Part shown: one piece after another, positions 36,338 through 48,889 of the stretch
Layout of the letters: each line of letters begins with the position of its first letter
How positions within the stretch are numbered: the stretch's first letter is position 1
Assembly: GCA_907164885.2 (NCBI GenBank)
Contig: OU015493.1
Location: forward strand, 118,059,693-118,123,692
Reading direction: 5' to 3'
Source: Dolomedes plantarius
Taxonomy: Eukaryota; Arthropoda; Arachnida; Araneae; Dolomedidae
DNA: 64,000 nucleotides
The notes under the pieces: model-generated
What the model was told of the DNA's origin: nothing
Database searches by the model: none
Seen by the model: only the letters and a program-made list of their open reading frames with translations
Program-made: the position numbers and the translations under genes

Positions 36338-38852
36338 GCGTGGTCTTGCATGAATAGCTGGGACTACAATCAAGTGGAATTGGGGTAAGTCAGACCCTTG
36401 CAGTCATACCGAGGACAGTATTTTAAATTAAATCTTAATTTTGATTTTAATTGCATAATTTTCTATTTATTTTTCATATGAGGACCCACGTTAGTATTTA
36501 AAGAATAGTAATCATTTTATACTGTATAACTTAATTGTTTATGTGTAGTAATAAATATTTATTGTTAATTTGTAAATATTGGTCCTCATCATTTAAAAAC
36601 ATTTAGTTGTGTCTTTTTTCCTACAGACTTACACGTTGGGTTAAAACGAACCTGGGTAATGAGTAATTAGTAATTAGTAAACGAACCTGTTAAAAAACTT
36701 TAATCATAAAAATCTTTAAAATCTTTAAACGGTACAAAAACAGTATTTCTACCCAGCAACTGGTTTCTTAAAAAATGGACAAGAGATATCTTTGACAATT
36801 TTTTAGCCTCTTTTTAATGGCATCCCTTTTAGAAGAATTTAGGAGCTTTGCTCGTTTACCCATATTCAATGCTGAAAATCCTCTCACTAGCAAGCGATGG
36901 TTGGTTAAATAAAAATGACCATCCATCCTATCCTATCCGTCGGGTTTCGATATATCCTATTTGACTGGGTATGAATGTTCTCGAGATGAAAGTCCCTCAC
37001 AGGATATTAATCAATGGAAAAATAGTTGTGTAGAGGTTAGTATCATAAAGGCCGGACGATGACAAACCGTTTTGCTATTGACAGTAGGGATTATTTCAAG
37101 AATGGACATTTACATAGGAGAAGAAGAAGAAGTCGGAAATAACCCAACGGAACAGAAATTTTCTTGGAAAGCGTTCATTCAACAGATTTTTTTTTTCTTG
37201 GGGGGGGGGGGATAGATCGTACTGGAAATGATCTCAACACACAATGGGGACTTCCTTTCAACCAGAGGAATATAAATAAAATTAAAATAATATTATATTT
37301 CAATACGCTCAGCAGAAACTACCAAAAAGTAGAAGAGATTCGATAAACGAATAACTGTATGAAGAGTTACAGTTCTCTAATTTCATACATTTGCCAGATT
37401 TTTTTTCGTTGTGTTGCCAAATCTCGCTAGAGTAAATTTGGGTTGTTTGAGAAAAAAAAATATAATCTTAAGTTCGATAGTAATCCACTTGCAAAACAGC
37501 GTATGGTGAAAATACCCTAGAAAAGTTTTACCGGAGTTGTTTTAACTTACGGGAAAACATTCGTTCAATTAAATTCTCGTGCTTTAAGCCACATTTGGCA
37601 GACTCTTTTTGTTGGCATAAAGAGTCCTAAAAGTATATGCATGAGGAAGCCCCATGAGCACTATGCAACTGCCTGTATCTTTACCTCTATCGTATGTCAA
37701 CTACATTGAGAACCGGCTTGCGGCGAGGTACATTTCATTGCAGGCGTTGCCAAAGAAACGCCCAAGTATACACACACCGGAAATCATACGGAATGTAAAT
37801 ATACGAAACGCTGAAAATTATTCTCTCGGTTCTTCCTTTCATTAGTAATATAAAGAAATTTTCCGTGAAAGGCGAGATTTACAAACTTTACCTGTGGTAA
37901 CTCTACATTTTTAAGTTTCCAGTAGTGTTCGGGAGAAAAGAGAGAATGAATACCTCTAGTCAAGCAATTTAAACTTATAAAACTTAAAATATAACTTCTG
38001 ACTGTTTGTTTGCTGTACAATTCAAAGACGTTTGACCAATCTAGACCAAATTTTGCAGTTACTCTGTAGGACCCAGCGAAAATATAGGCTAACATAACTT
38101 ACGGACACTCCCCTCTTTCTCCCCTTGATTTGTGTTGGCTGTATTAAATTCTACTAATCTTGCTTTAAGTTGGTTTTATTGAGCATTTGTTTCTGATTCG
38201 TAAGTTTGCTGTTCAAACTTATTTATCTATTGAAATATGACAAACAGAAAGGCCACTATTGCCTACTATTGCTGATTTTTTTTAAACTCACTAGCCAATT
38301 ATTATTTATTATCAATTAGAAATCTTCACTTGCTTCTAATTTTACTAAACTTACAAACCCAGATTTCCACGCAGTCATTGCAGCCGCACCAATACTGCCT
38401 AGCCAACACAAGTAGTCCAAGAGAAATTGTGTTTTTTTAAGCAGCCATACAAGTCTTAAAAAAGTCACCAGCTGTTGTATGACTTGGTATTTCTTGATAA
38501 GTCACTGACTTTTCTCATGCACATAGTTTTTCAAAGTTGACATACTAGTATATTGCCTATGTCATGTTACTGGAATTTTCCGAAAGAAAGTAAATTTACT
38601 GATAAAGACTTTCAGTTGGTTCCGGAACAAGCTAATTCCTCTCGAAATGCGGGAAATATCTATTTTACAAGGTACACAGAAAAAATAGTCGATCTGCGAT
38701 ATAAATGACTGATGAAATCGGATGCAAACTGTCCTCGAAAAGTTGCGAGTAACTTGCTTTAATAACATAGTTGTTGTTGTTTCCAATGCGGCAGGCACTT
38801 TGTCTATTACTTCATTCGCCCATCCACACCGCGAATTTGTTGGCTTCTTTAT
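36338..38852. other. Interval without recognised genes
   Basis: AT-rich with a T-run/G-run at 37183-37211. No motif recognised in the short frames. Confidence 0.4.
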
Positions 38853-38950
38853 TATGGGAGCACCAAATAGGTGAGCCAACATAGCTCTCTAATATCAGCT
38901 TTGTCTTCAGACAAGCGGGAATTGAAACCACAACTTGGTGATAAACCAAC
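38853..38950 (-). mobile_element. SINE fragment, second family
   Basis: The minus strand carries ggtttcaattcccgc (B-box-like), then gagagctatgttggctcacc and ggtgctcccataata. Aligned blocks match 39137-39285. Confidence 0.55.
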
Positions 38951-39136
38951 TCAGAGAATGCCCATGGGCCAAACCACTGAGGCATTTGGCCGGCACTTTA
39001 AACAAATAGTTCTTTACGAAACATCGCAAACAGGGACATTCATTCAGGCCAAAGCGAAAGGTCCTAAGTTTCGCCTACCCTGGTTTAAGCGTCGGGAAGG
39101 CTACTCTAATTTTTAAATCGTGATCAAAGACCAACT

Positions 39137-39285
39137 TGTTTACTGATGAGAACACCATAGGTGAACCAACATCACTCTCTATGGATGGTCAGCACAAGAA
39201 CGTATCCGTCTTAGTGGGAATTCGAAACCGAGTCCACTTCTTGGAAGCTCGTGACACTAATCACTATCCGATGTAAGCAGCAATT
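39137..39285 (-). mobile_element. tRNA-derived SINE, second family
   Basis: On the minus strand, gatagtgattagtgtcacgagc (A-box region, about 39268-39246) and ggtttcgaattcc (B-box, 39229-39217) are spaced as in a tRNA. The body has gatgttggttcacctatgg, shared with the copies at 30767 and 38853. Confidence 0.65.
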
Positions 39286-39379
39286 AGAATTAAACATGAC
39301 GGGAAATTTTCTGTTTACTTACATGAAAAAACATTTTGAAGACTTACTTTTTCCTTTATTATTAATATGGCATAGGACC

Positions 39380-40567
39380 ATCTATGGCATTTAATACCGC
39401 CTAGATTCACTAAGGAAGTGAATTATGCAAGTCATGAATAGTGGTTGAGGGAATATTATACCATTCTTTATGGATAAATCGTCAATGTTTCTGTAGAGAT
39501 GCTATTGCAGGATATTGAATCTTGACTCTGTTCCCTAAAACAGACCACAGCAGTTCGATGATATTGAGGTTTAGGGACTGTGCGAGCCAGATAAGGTGTT
39601 TGACTTAGTCTTTATGTTCCTCAAACCACGACCTAACACGTATAGCTGTATGGATCGGAGCATTATCTTTATGGAGAACGCCATCTCCTGCAGGAAACAA
39701 TTTTTGCACCATAGGATGGATCTTGTCGGCTAAAAGTTCTACATAGTCCTTTCCAGTCAATCTCCCTTTGGGGGTTACAATAGATCCCTTTTGAAAACCA
39801 TGAGATGGCCGCCGAAACCCTAAGAAATTCCCTCTCCATGTTTGACAGCTGGCATGAAACAAGCATGATAATACGCTTGTGTAGGTGTTCTGAGACATAC
39901 GCACGTCCTGTTGCAGGGGACAAAGTGAACAATGATTCGTCTAACCAAATGCCATATTTCAACGTATCACTCGACTAGGATTTGTGCTGTAGAGGACGGT
40001 TTGTTTTCACATCTGTTACAAGGGGCTTGGGAATTACTACTCTGCCGTAAATGTTTTGTTTTTGAAGTTTTCTCTTACCTGTAATGACTGGTACTGGAGC
40101 CTGCAGATTCAGATGGAGCTCTGCGGTCACGTTGGCTTCAGTTGTCTTCTTTTTTGATGTCATAGTCCGCTTCAACACCAGTGAGTCTCTTTCACTTAGC
40201 TTTCCCTTTCGTCCACTATTCTGTTTCACAGAAGATGTCTTTCCGTGAACTCTGTATGCCATCATGACTTCCGATATCATACATCGGTAAACACCCAAAC
40301 CCATGGGGGCTGTTGTAATAGATACTCCAATTAAACGAGCTACAACAATTTGCCCTTCTGCACGGTCTACAAGGTTTGACATCTTACGCTATCCCCCATA
40401 GAGCCGGATGCCCATAGTTTCATTACTGCTACTTTAGAGTAGAATAATGTATACACTATATTCTATAAAAAATATTGGTCCCTAAACTTGTTTTTTAAGG
40501 AATACGAAGCACTTCCATAAACACCACTAATATTGATGTGTTTCCATTATTTTGATAACCACCTGTA
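39380..40567 (-). mobile_element. Tc1-like element, 3' end truncated
   Basis: The 5' end on the minus strand starts tacaggtggttatcaaaata at about 40567, typical of Tc1 ends. A matching 3' inverted repeat was not found on the low-coordinate side. Encodes a decayed transposase. Confidence 0.7.
39420..40382 (-). pseudogene. Tc1 transposase pseudogene
   Basis: A true ATG at 40382 begins an N-terminal helix-turn-helix region (IVVARLIGVSI). The catalytic domain has YGIWLDESLFTL (first Asp), GVLHKDNAPIHTA (second Asp), then NLNIIELLW (the Glu) in shifted frames near 39545-39600. At least two frameshifts split the gene: around 39965, and around 39605 after EEHKD. The order is right for a roughly 340-residue DDE enzyme, but no continuous frame exists. 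Confidence 0.82.
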
Positions 40568-41871
40568 TATATATCCATGTAAAAGGACCAATTATTTTTT
40601 TAAAGTATTGTTCTTTTACTTTAACATGGTTTAAAAATCTAAAATGAATAAAAAATACAGAGTGCAATGTTATCAGAGAGTATTTTAGGGAATGCAGATG
40701 TTTCCACGTTAGTTTATAGTAGTGATGATGAAGGAGAAGTACAAGTCTAGAAGGCCGCCAACTAGACAATAAAGTTCATTTCTTACAAATGATTTCCTTA
40801 CAAATGATTTCAATGTCGAACGAGCTGTACAATTCCAACGTGCTTTAAAAATTATTATGTCTCATTATGAAGAATCATATAAAGAACAAACAAAAATAAA
40901 ATCTCAACATCTGATAACCGAATTCATATTCAAAACCGGCGAAAAAATGAAACACAAGATGTTAATTTTATTCAACATACACTTTTAGATATATCGCTAT
41001 TAAATATTTTAGTGACGACAGTGATCTTTCGCCACCGAAAAAACAACAGAAAACCGGAACGTTTTTTGTCTAGTAGTGACACGGAATGATTATGCTATAT
41101 GTATGTATGTATTAAAAAAAAAGAAAGAGCATAAATGTAGCCTTCGAACCACTGCTTTGTTAAAAACGCCATTTTGAATAAAAACAAAACTTTCAAGCCG
41201 CAGACGATAATTTTGACTTTTAAAAACATAGTACAATTGCAATTATTTCTTTTGCAGCAAACGATTTTTTATTACCGCTTACCAAAATCGTCTAAAAAAT
41301 GTGCGAACGGCCTCTGTATAACTTATCATCATTAATTACTCGTATTCAGATCCAGTCGATAGTGGAAATGCCAGATGACATGCATTTTAAAAATAAATGG
41401 AATAAAATTGTTTTTCAAACCCTCAATTCAAAATTTCCCGTTGTTTCTGATCAGAAGGATATTTGTTGAAGCTTTTCTGACTTTACTTCATTCGAATGCA
41501 GCAAAATTTATTTGTTTTAAGTTGAAAGGTTCTATGATATTTTCCTGCAAAACATATGTACGTATTAAATGTGAATTCCGTAATCAATTTAAAAAAAAAT
41601 TGATTACGGATTTAATTACTCTTTTCAATGAGTGTGCAGAAAAAATAAATCTCTTGATTAAAAACAAATAAAATGGATGTTTTTTAGAAACCTATACTGT
41701 ATTGTCTGATAATGCAATGTACTCTCAAGTATTTGTGTTAATGTGAGGAGAGGAGTAACATGAATTATCGAAAAACACTGATAATCCAATTTCTTTTAAA
41801 TTTTATTGTATTTTCAAAATATAATACTACACTTACTTTTCAATTTTATCAATTTAATTTATGCATGTAAT
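40568..41871. other. Interval with one foldback hairpin, no gene
   Basis: No gene recognised. It contains the direct duplication cttacaaatgatttc near 40785-40811 and the hairpin at 41577-41610. Confidence 0.4.
41577..41610. repeat. Perfect foldback, 14-bp arms, A6 loop
   Basis: tccgtaatcaattt (41577-41590) and its exact reverse complement (41597-41610) are separated by six A. Confidence 0.85.
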
Positions 41872-42493
41872 CAGGGCCCGACTTTGGCCCAGTGGGACCC
41901 CGAGCAAAGCAGACTTTAGGGGGCCCCTCCAAGGACAGATCCAGAGGGGGGGACATCCCCCCCCCCAGGACCAGATTTCCATATTAACATGTGGGACACT
42001 CACCCAGGTTCCCCATAAATTGGGACCGGATATTCAAAAAAATTTCGACCAACAAGTCGAAAATTTGAAGAAAAAAATAATAATAAGTGTATAATATATT
42101 AATAATTTATAAATTTACTTTTATATAATTTAAGTAATATATTAATAATTTATTAATTTACTTTTTAATGTTAATAAATAAATTCATGAAATTTTCTTTT
42201 GAAATTCAAAATAGATCACAATCTGAAGTTATTACACCCCCCCCCAAAAAAAATAAATAAATAAAATAAATGAAACCAGAAACGCTTATGGATGTAAGTA
42301 TGCTTTCACTATAAAGGGTGCACTGTACCCCACCCAGGATGTGTGTTTTGTATCTGCCACTGCCCCCATTTACTGTATTAACCAAAAACCAATTTTTCAA
42401 AAATATGTACAACTTAATACTTAATTAGGGGGCCCCATAATTTTGCGGGCCCTGGGCAAGTGCCCCACTTGTCCATGCTGAAATCTGGGCCTG
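41872..42493. mobile_element. hAT-like nonautonomous element
   Basis: It begins cagggcccgactttggccc and its reverse-complement right end begins caggcccagatttcagc; 'gggcccc' blocks lie near both ends (41931, 42430). Imperfect 8-bp flanks (catgtaat / aacgcaat). No coding content. Confidence 0.5.
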
Positions 42494-43037
42494 AACGCAA
42501 TCCGTAATTTTTTGTTTAACCGAATCTTTGATATGTTTTTTGGCATCACTACGAATTTTAGGATATCACCGTGTTCATAATTCTATCGACTTTAATGTTG
42601 CAAAGTGTCGACACGGTAGCGCTGAGCTGTGTTTAATCAGATCGACAGGCTCTTTCTTCTTCACTCTCTTCATCTTCAACTTTTCTCCGAGACTGATTTG
42701 CAGAAGCGTTTATGATATTAGTGTCACTCATATGTTCAAATCCTGGTTCTCGTAAATCACTTTCTAACACTCTAGACTTTCTTAAGTAACGTCCTAAATA
42801 CTTTTCAGTTTGTCACTGAGTTAATTTCACATCGGTCTTTTCAAGGAAATGTTTCCGATCCCCGAAATTAAAGAAGTGTTATTTTAACACAGAAAGATAG
42901 AAAAGTATTTAAAAAATATTAAATAAAGAAGTGTAATATTAAATAAAGAAGTGTTATTTTAATTTGTTGTTGATCTTTTATTAAATAAAAATCTTCTCAA
43001 TAATACCAAACTGTTGTTGTAAAAATTTTGTTTATTA
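42494..43037. other. Interval without recognised features
   Basis: No gene or element end recognised; gaagtgt-atttta duplications near 42870-42965. Confidence 0.4.
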
Positions 43038-43856
43038 TCTACATATATAAAACAGTTTCGTGACTGACTGACTGACAGATAACGCACAGACCAAACTGCT
43101 GGATCTATAGGTCCAGTAGTTCAGCCCTTTATAAAGGGCTGAAATTTTGCATGGCGTTTCTTCTTATAGTGTAGGGGTGCACTAAGAGAGGATTTTGAAA
43201 AATTCTTCTTAGATTTTTTAAAATTAAATTTTTAAGCTGTTTCTATAACATTTTTTAAAGTTTGAATTTGAAATAATAACTTGAGGGTTATAAAATTTAT
43301 ATCACAAGAAAGATCATAAAAATTCCTTCAAAATGAAATCTTTTTCGAATCTTTACCTCCATTTTCTGATTTTTGGGGAATTTTTAAAGATTAATTTTTA
43401 GAATTTAATTTATTAAATGCTGATCACGTGGGTATTTTTCTTTTTGTGATACTTCAAATCAATTTTGCGTCACGTGCATAACATCAAAATAAATTGACAA
43501 AAGAAAATATTAAAATACGGTAAAAGATAAAATTTAACCACTAGACTAACTGAGATGGAAATTATTTAAGAATTTATTTCAAAGTAGTGTGTTTTATGGA
43601 TATTAAACATACAAATTAATTACATACATTGACCGTTGTATTTAATTTGATTATTTTCTTCTACATTATTTTGTCTATAAAAATATCCGTTAAGATTTTT
43701 TTATAAATATATATTTTTTTTTGGCATTAATTGCATACATTGACCATTGTATTTATTATAAATACATTTTTTTGGTTTTTATGGCATTAATTGCATAGAT
43801 TGACTGTTGTATTTAATTTGAATGTACTCCGTAGCCAAGCACGGGTATTCAGCTAG
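43038..43856 (+). mobile_element. Candidate nonautonomous Helitron/Helentron
   Basis: The 5' end TCTACATATATAAAAC and 3' end CAGCTAG lie between host A (43037) and T (43857), matching the TC...CTRR / A^T rule. After the 5' end come gtgactgactgactgacag and aacgcacagaccaaactgctg, blocks I associate with arthropod Helentron-type repeats, and hairpins ctggatctataggtccag and agccctttataaagggct. Three diverged repeats containing ttaattgcatacattgacc lie at 43615-43825. The 3' hairpin is poor. Confidence 0.5.
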
Positions 43857-46611
43857 TGCATATATATGGGAAGAGATTTGCCCGCAGTTTTTAATGAATT
43901 ATGTAGGCATTATCAGGATAAAGATTTCAGGTTTTCTTTAGCGTGGATAATCTGCAAACCGGAAAATCGAGAGTACCCTGTATTGACTTCTTAAGCTAGG
44001 AATTTGTATTCTCAAAAGATATTCTTTCGTAACTTATTTTTGACTTAAACTGATGATAGATAAATAGTTTAAAGAAATGTATGAGACCTTGATGGTGAAG
44101 GATAAAAATTAAATTACTCTAGACAAACCAATATTCCAAATTGGTTTGTGAATGATAACCGATTAACGACACGAGTAATAGAATTTTCTTTTCATCCAGT
44201 CCTGGAAATGATAAATAGATTCTTGTAAGTAAACAAACAAATAACTTTATAAGTTGTTTTCATGATGCCAGCTAAGTAGTTTTAATCTCGAAATTGTTTG
44301 ACTGATGCCTTTCGCTGTTATAGTAATTTGGCCAAGACACCAGAAGTAAGTAGTTACAAAATTGCTTTCGGGGTAAAAAAAAACCCAGTAATTGGGCATC
44401 TTTATCTCTTACATAAACGATCCTTATAATACCATTGGGCATTTCCGTGATTCGGAGAAATTTTTCGTTCATAATCACACAGTCAGTCAAGTATATCGTT
44501 CATTGGCCACTGCTAAGTGACTGAAGATTGAGGTAGATGACTGTGACGGCCTAAGATTTGAATAGCAAATCATTTCCTTAAAAAATATTATTTGCCTATA
44601 GGCGGCGGAAAAAGTATCTTGTAGTAGCATTAAAGCATGTTTAAATCTTAAGTCTTATAGCTAGAAGTGGAGGCTGATTAAGATAACAAATTATAGTAAT
44701 TTAGATTTGAAATTCACGCGACGTCTTTGGAACAATTGAACAGAGTTTGTGAAAAGCAAAATGTTATGTGACTGATTAAAACCAATGAATAATTCTTATC
44801 AAATATGACAATTTCTTTTAAAATGTTTTAATTAAAAAAAGTTTTTCTACACACACGTCGAAATTTCCTCTATCTCTTACAATATTATTTTTATTATAAT
44901 TAACTTTCATTAAAATAAGAATCTCTACTTACATCATAAATTCTCGGTACTCGTTGTACTTTTCTTGTTGAAATCTCAAGACTTGAAAAATTAGTCCTTA
45001 ATATTCCAATTTAAAGTAATAATAATGAATATGCTTGTGCATTATTATTTACTTCTGATAAATTTATCATGGCTCCAATAAATAAATGCTGGTTCTCACA
45101 AACATACACCGAAATTAAATATCTGTGAACCTTTATCACACCCAGAGGACTACAAAGTATGCTAGCAGCCACAATATAAACGTTTAGAATGGCTGTGAAC
45201 TGTGTTAAACTGGGTCGCTCTTACTGCAGATTTAAAAATATATATATATTTATTCTGTGCATAAAAAAAGCTTAATCATAATGTATTTCATAATGTTGAG
45301 ACTTTCAAAGGTCAAGATTGCTTGGTAGATTCGTGTACATGATGTCAAAATTACTTGACCTGACATTAATCAGGTAAGTGTACGTCTTGAATCATAATTA
45401 AGTTTGTCTAGCATTTCATGAATTGATTAGTGATTGAGAAGTCATGTCAAATGGATATTATGAGGTGTGATTTTTGTAATCTTCCCAGCTCTGACATCAA
45501 GTGAAGTTTCTCTGTGTTTTCATAGCACAGGTAAAATATTTTCAACGCACTTACCTGAAGAAATTCTTCCACTGGATATATTCCTTTTGCATAACAGAGG
45601 CAGTTAGTGTGTGTGCGTGTGTGACCTGCCATTTTCAGATCTTACACCCCGAGTATTTCAGTATGTGTTCAAGAATATATACAAATTAATACAAAAAATA
45701 GAGAGGTTTCCTATTTTTAAAATTTCCCGTAGAATGTAAAAAAAAAGTGCATGAAATGTATCATACGGGTTCTGCAAGTTGCATTTTGAATTAGTTTAGA
45801 TTTTCTGTCTTCAGAGATTTAAAATGAATTCAGATGTTTTAAAAGTTGAAATTTTGCTGAGTTAGATGAAGTAAAACATGTTATAAAACTGCATATAACA
45901 GTGGTCATAGCAAAATACTCCTGCTTTCATAAAATGCCATTTGCATTTAAAAACTGGACATAGACACTTTTTTAAGTTTTTTGAGTTTAGAAAAACAACC
46001 TTTCAAAAAAAGAAAAATAAATGAACTTACCACAACAAGGAGACAGAATACTTTGCTTAAAGAGAATTAACGATGATTGTTAAATAAATAAAATTACCTA
46101 GCATGTTTCTTCTTAAAAAGTAAGTCTTCGTAAAGGAATGTTTCTTGCTTAAAAGTCTGCAAGATAATTTTTATAAATTTCAAACATCTGTTGATGGTTT
46201 ATTTCATGGAACTTGCTCAGTGAGAGAAAAAAAATAGATAAGTAAGTTTTACTGTAAAAGATTCATGTAACCTATTATAAATGTTTGCAATATTTTAAAA
46301 TTCATAATGTTTACAAGAAATTTTTTTTATTGCTTTTCATCTAGTCTGAAGTTTTATGAACTGAAATATAATAAAGAGTAAGACATTTTTTATATCGACA
46401 AACTTTAGGTATTGACAGATGTGTCTGAAATGTATGAGAAGAAAAAAACAGCTCTATGTGACGCACTTGTATAGAATTTTAGAGATTATAGCACTTTTTC
46501 AATCTACGAATTATAAATTTCCTTTTAAAATAAACTCGACTATCTATGGGTCGAAATATTGACCATTGCATTTTATTTTACTTCGAGTCTTTTACTTACT
46601 AGTAACCGCAA

Positions 46612-46616
46612 GTATA

Positions 46617-46656
<40 letters not shown>
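46612..46656. repeat. (TA)n microsatellite
   Basis: Interrupted once by tgtata. Confidence 0.9.
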
Positions 46657-46660
<4 letters not shown>

Positions 46661-46801
46661 GTATATATAAAATTAACAAAGATATGTTAGTGACTATGCT
46701 GTCCAATACCTATTTAATAATTATCTTTTCATGTTTTTAGTTCCTGGCTGCAAGTAGTTTTAGAGCTCATATTGGTTTTTCATTTTCAACTTTTCATTTT
46801 T

Positions 46802-46806
<5 letters not shown>

Positions 46807-46857
<51 letters not shown>
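46807..46857. repeat. (TA)n microsatellite
   Basis: Pure TA, about 50 bp. Confidence 0.95.
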
Positions 46858-46861
<4 letters not shown>

Positions 46862-47196
46862 TATTAAAGCGAATCAATACCAATAATACAAGACTGCAAT
46901 TGGATATCATGTAAACATGTTTTAAAATTTTAGTTGTTTGTAAAGTTTTTCGACATTTCTCAATGAAGCACAAAAATTTGCTAAGGTATAATAAGAAAAA
47001 TTCTGAGTCAATACAGCTCAAAATAGATAAATTGTTTGACTACGATTAGATATAAAGTAGCCCTTTTCACTGTAGGAAATTCTATATAATTTATGGTAAC
47101 AATAATATCTTTTCATCAAGTTTACTGGTATAAGTATTTCACTTATTTAACAATGTTTCGCACAACATTGTAGTCCCTTTAAAGGGATCCAGGAAT

Positions 47197-47363
47197 GGCT
47201 ACGGTGCTGGCATCTGGTCTAGAGGTTGTTCGTTCTAATCCCACTGTTGGCAGGGATTTTTGTAGCCGGTTGGAATCGGTTTTAAACCGTAGGTCCTGGT
47301 CTAATTAGCCCTTGTGTAGTAAAAGATGGCCGTTGTGCTCTAATCCAACCAACCAACCAACCA
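47197..47363 (+). mobile_element. tRNA-derived SINE, third family, (AACC)n tail
   Basis: ggctacggtgctggcatctg (A-box region) and gttcgttctaatccc (B-box, about 47228-47242) are followed by a body with gtaggtcctggtctaa and a tail of aacc repeats ending at 47363. Confidence 0.7.
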
Positions 47364-47471
47364 TTAGAGAGAACCAGAAACAAAAAATATTTGTCTAACA
47401 CTCTACAAATGAAATTTATAAAACAAATTGGTTTAGAAACTGTCTGTATAAACTTTTCTTTGAATACATAT

Positions 47472-48376
<905 letters not shown>

Positions 48377-48745
48377 TTAAGGATCAATTATTTTAGGTTT
48401 CGGCGAAGGCTTTTCGGTTGGCACTTTCAGCTTACTGATAAAAGTTTCGATTTCGTTCTTCTCGTCGTCGGGAACTTCGGAGCGTGTCTCCAACCACTCC
48501 TTCAGCTTTCGCTTGAAGCTATCGAACATGTCCGCTGTCCATCCTTTCATGTCGTCGGCTTTGGCCAAAACGTCATCCCAAAGCAGTTTTATGTCGTCTC
48601 TCCACTTCGAAAGCACGATCTTGACCCTTTGCTTGAATCGCGTCCACCAAGAACTGTCTTCCTCATCGGGTTTGTCTTCACTTTCCTGGCAGTGAACAGA
48701 CACCACAAGGCACAGCAACAGCAATCCGAGAGCGAGGGATCTCAT
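48377..48745 (-). CDS. Small secreted amphipathic-helix protein, Trp-rich
   Basis: 122 codons from the ATG at 48745-48743 to TAA at 48377-48379. Residues 1-19 (MRSLALGLLLLCLVVSVHC) form a clear signal peptide, with likely cleavage before Gln20. The mature chain has no cysteine. It starts with an acidic stretch and is then mostly charged, probably helical, with Trp at 33, 34, 48, 56, 69 and 84 spaced to line one helix face (WWTRFKQRV, LSKWRDDIKLLWDDV, FDSFKRKLKEWL). The tail is Pro/Lys-rich (VPTEKPSPKPKIIDP). An in-frame TTG upstream is not a sensible start. TATA box and initiator lie 60-100 bp upstream. Amphipathic repeats recall exchangeable apolipoproteins or helical host-defence peptides, but I recognise no family. 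It is a plausible single-exon host gene. Confidence 0.78.
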   Translation of the reverse strand: MRSLALGLLLLCLVVSVHCQESEDKPDEEDSSWWTRFKQRVKIVLSKWRDDIKLLWDDVLAKADDMKGWTADMFDSFKRKLKEWLETRSEVPDDEKNEIETFISKLKVPTEKPSPKPKIIDP

Positions 48746-48804
48746 AATGTCCAGAACAATGGAACGAGCGGATGCAGCAGACTCTCTCTCCAAGACTATC
48801 AACG

Positions 48805-48843
48805 TCTGATTAAGCGCTGCCCAGGAGCCGGCGTCTATATATA
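48805..48843 (-). promoter_or_regulatory. TATA box and initiator of the secreted-protein gene
   Basis: Minus-strand TATATATA (48843-48836) lies about 30-36 nt before TCAGA, with the candidate start A at 48807. This gives a leader of about 62 nt before the ATG, the normal spacing of an arthropod TATA/Inr promoter. Confidence 0.65.
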
Positions 48844-48889
48844 CACTACTGACACCGAGAGCAAGACAGAGACCTTATGAGGGAAAAAA

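Larger units (their letters stand above)
43857..47196. other. AT-rich interval with TA arrays, no gene
   Basis: No coding motif recognised. Contains TA arrays at 46612-46656 and 46807-46857. Confidence 0.45.
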
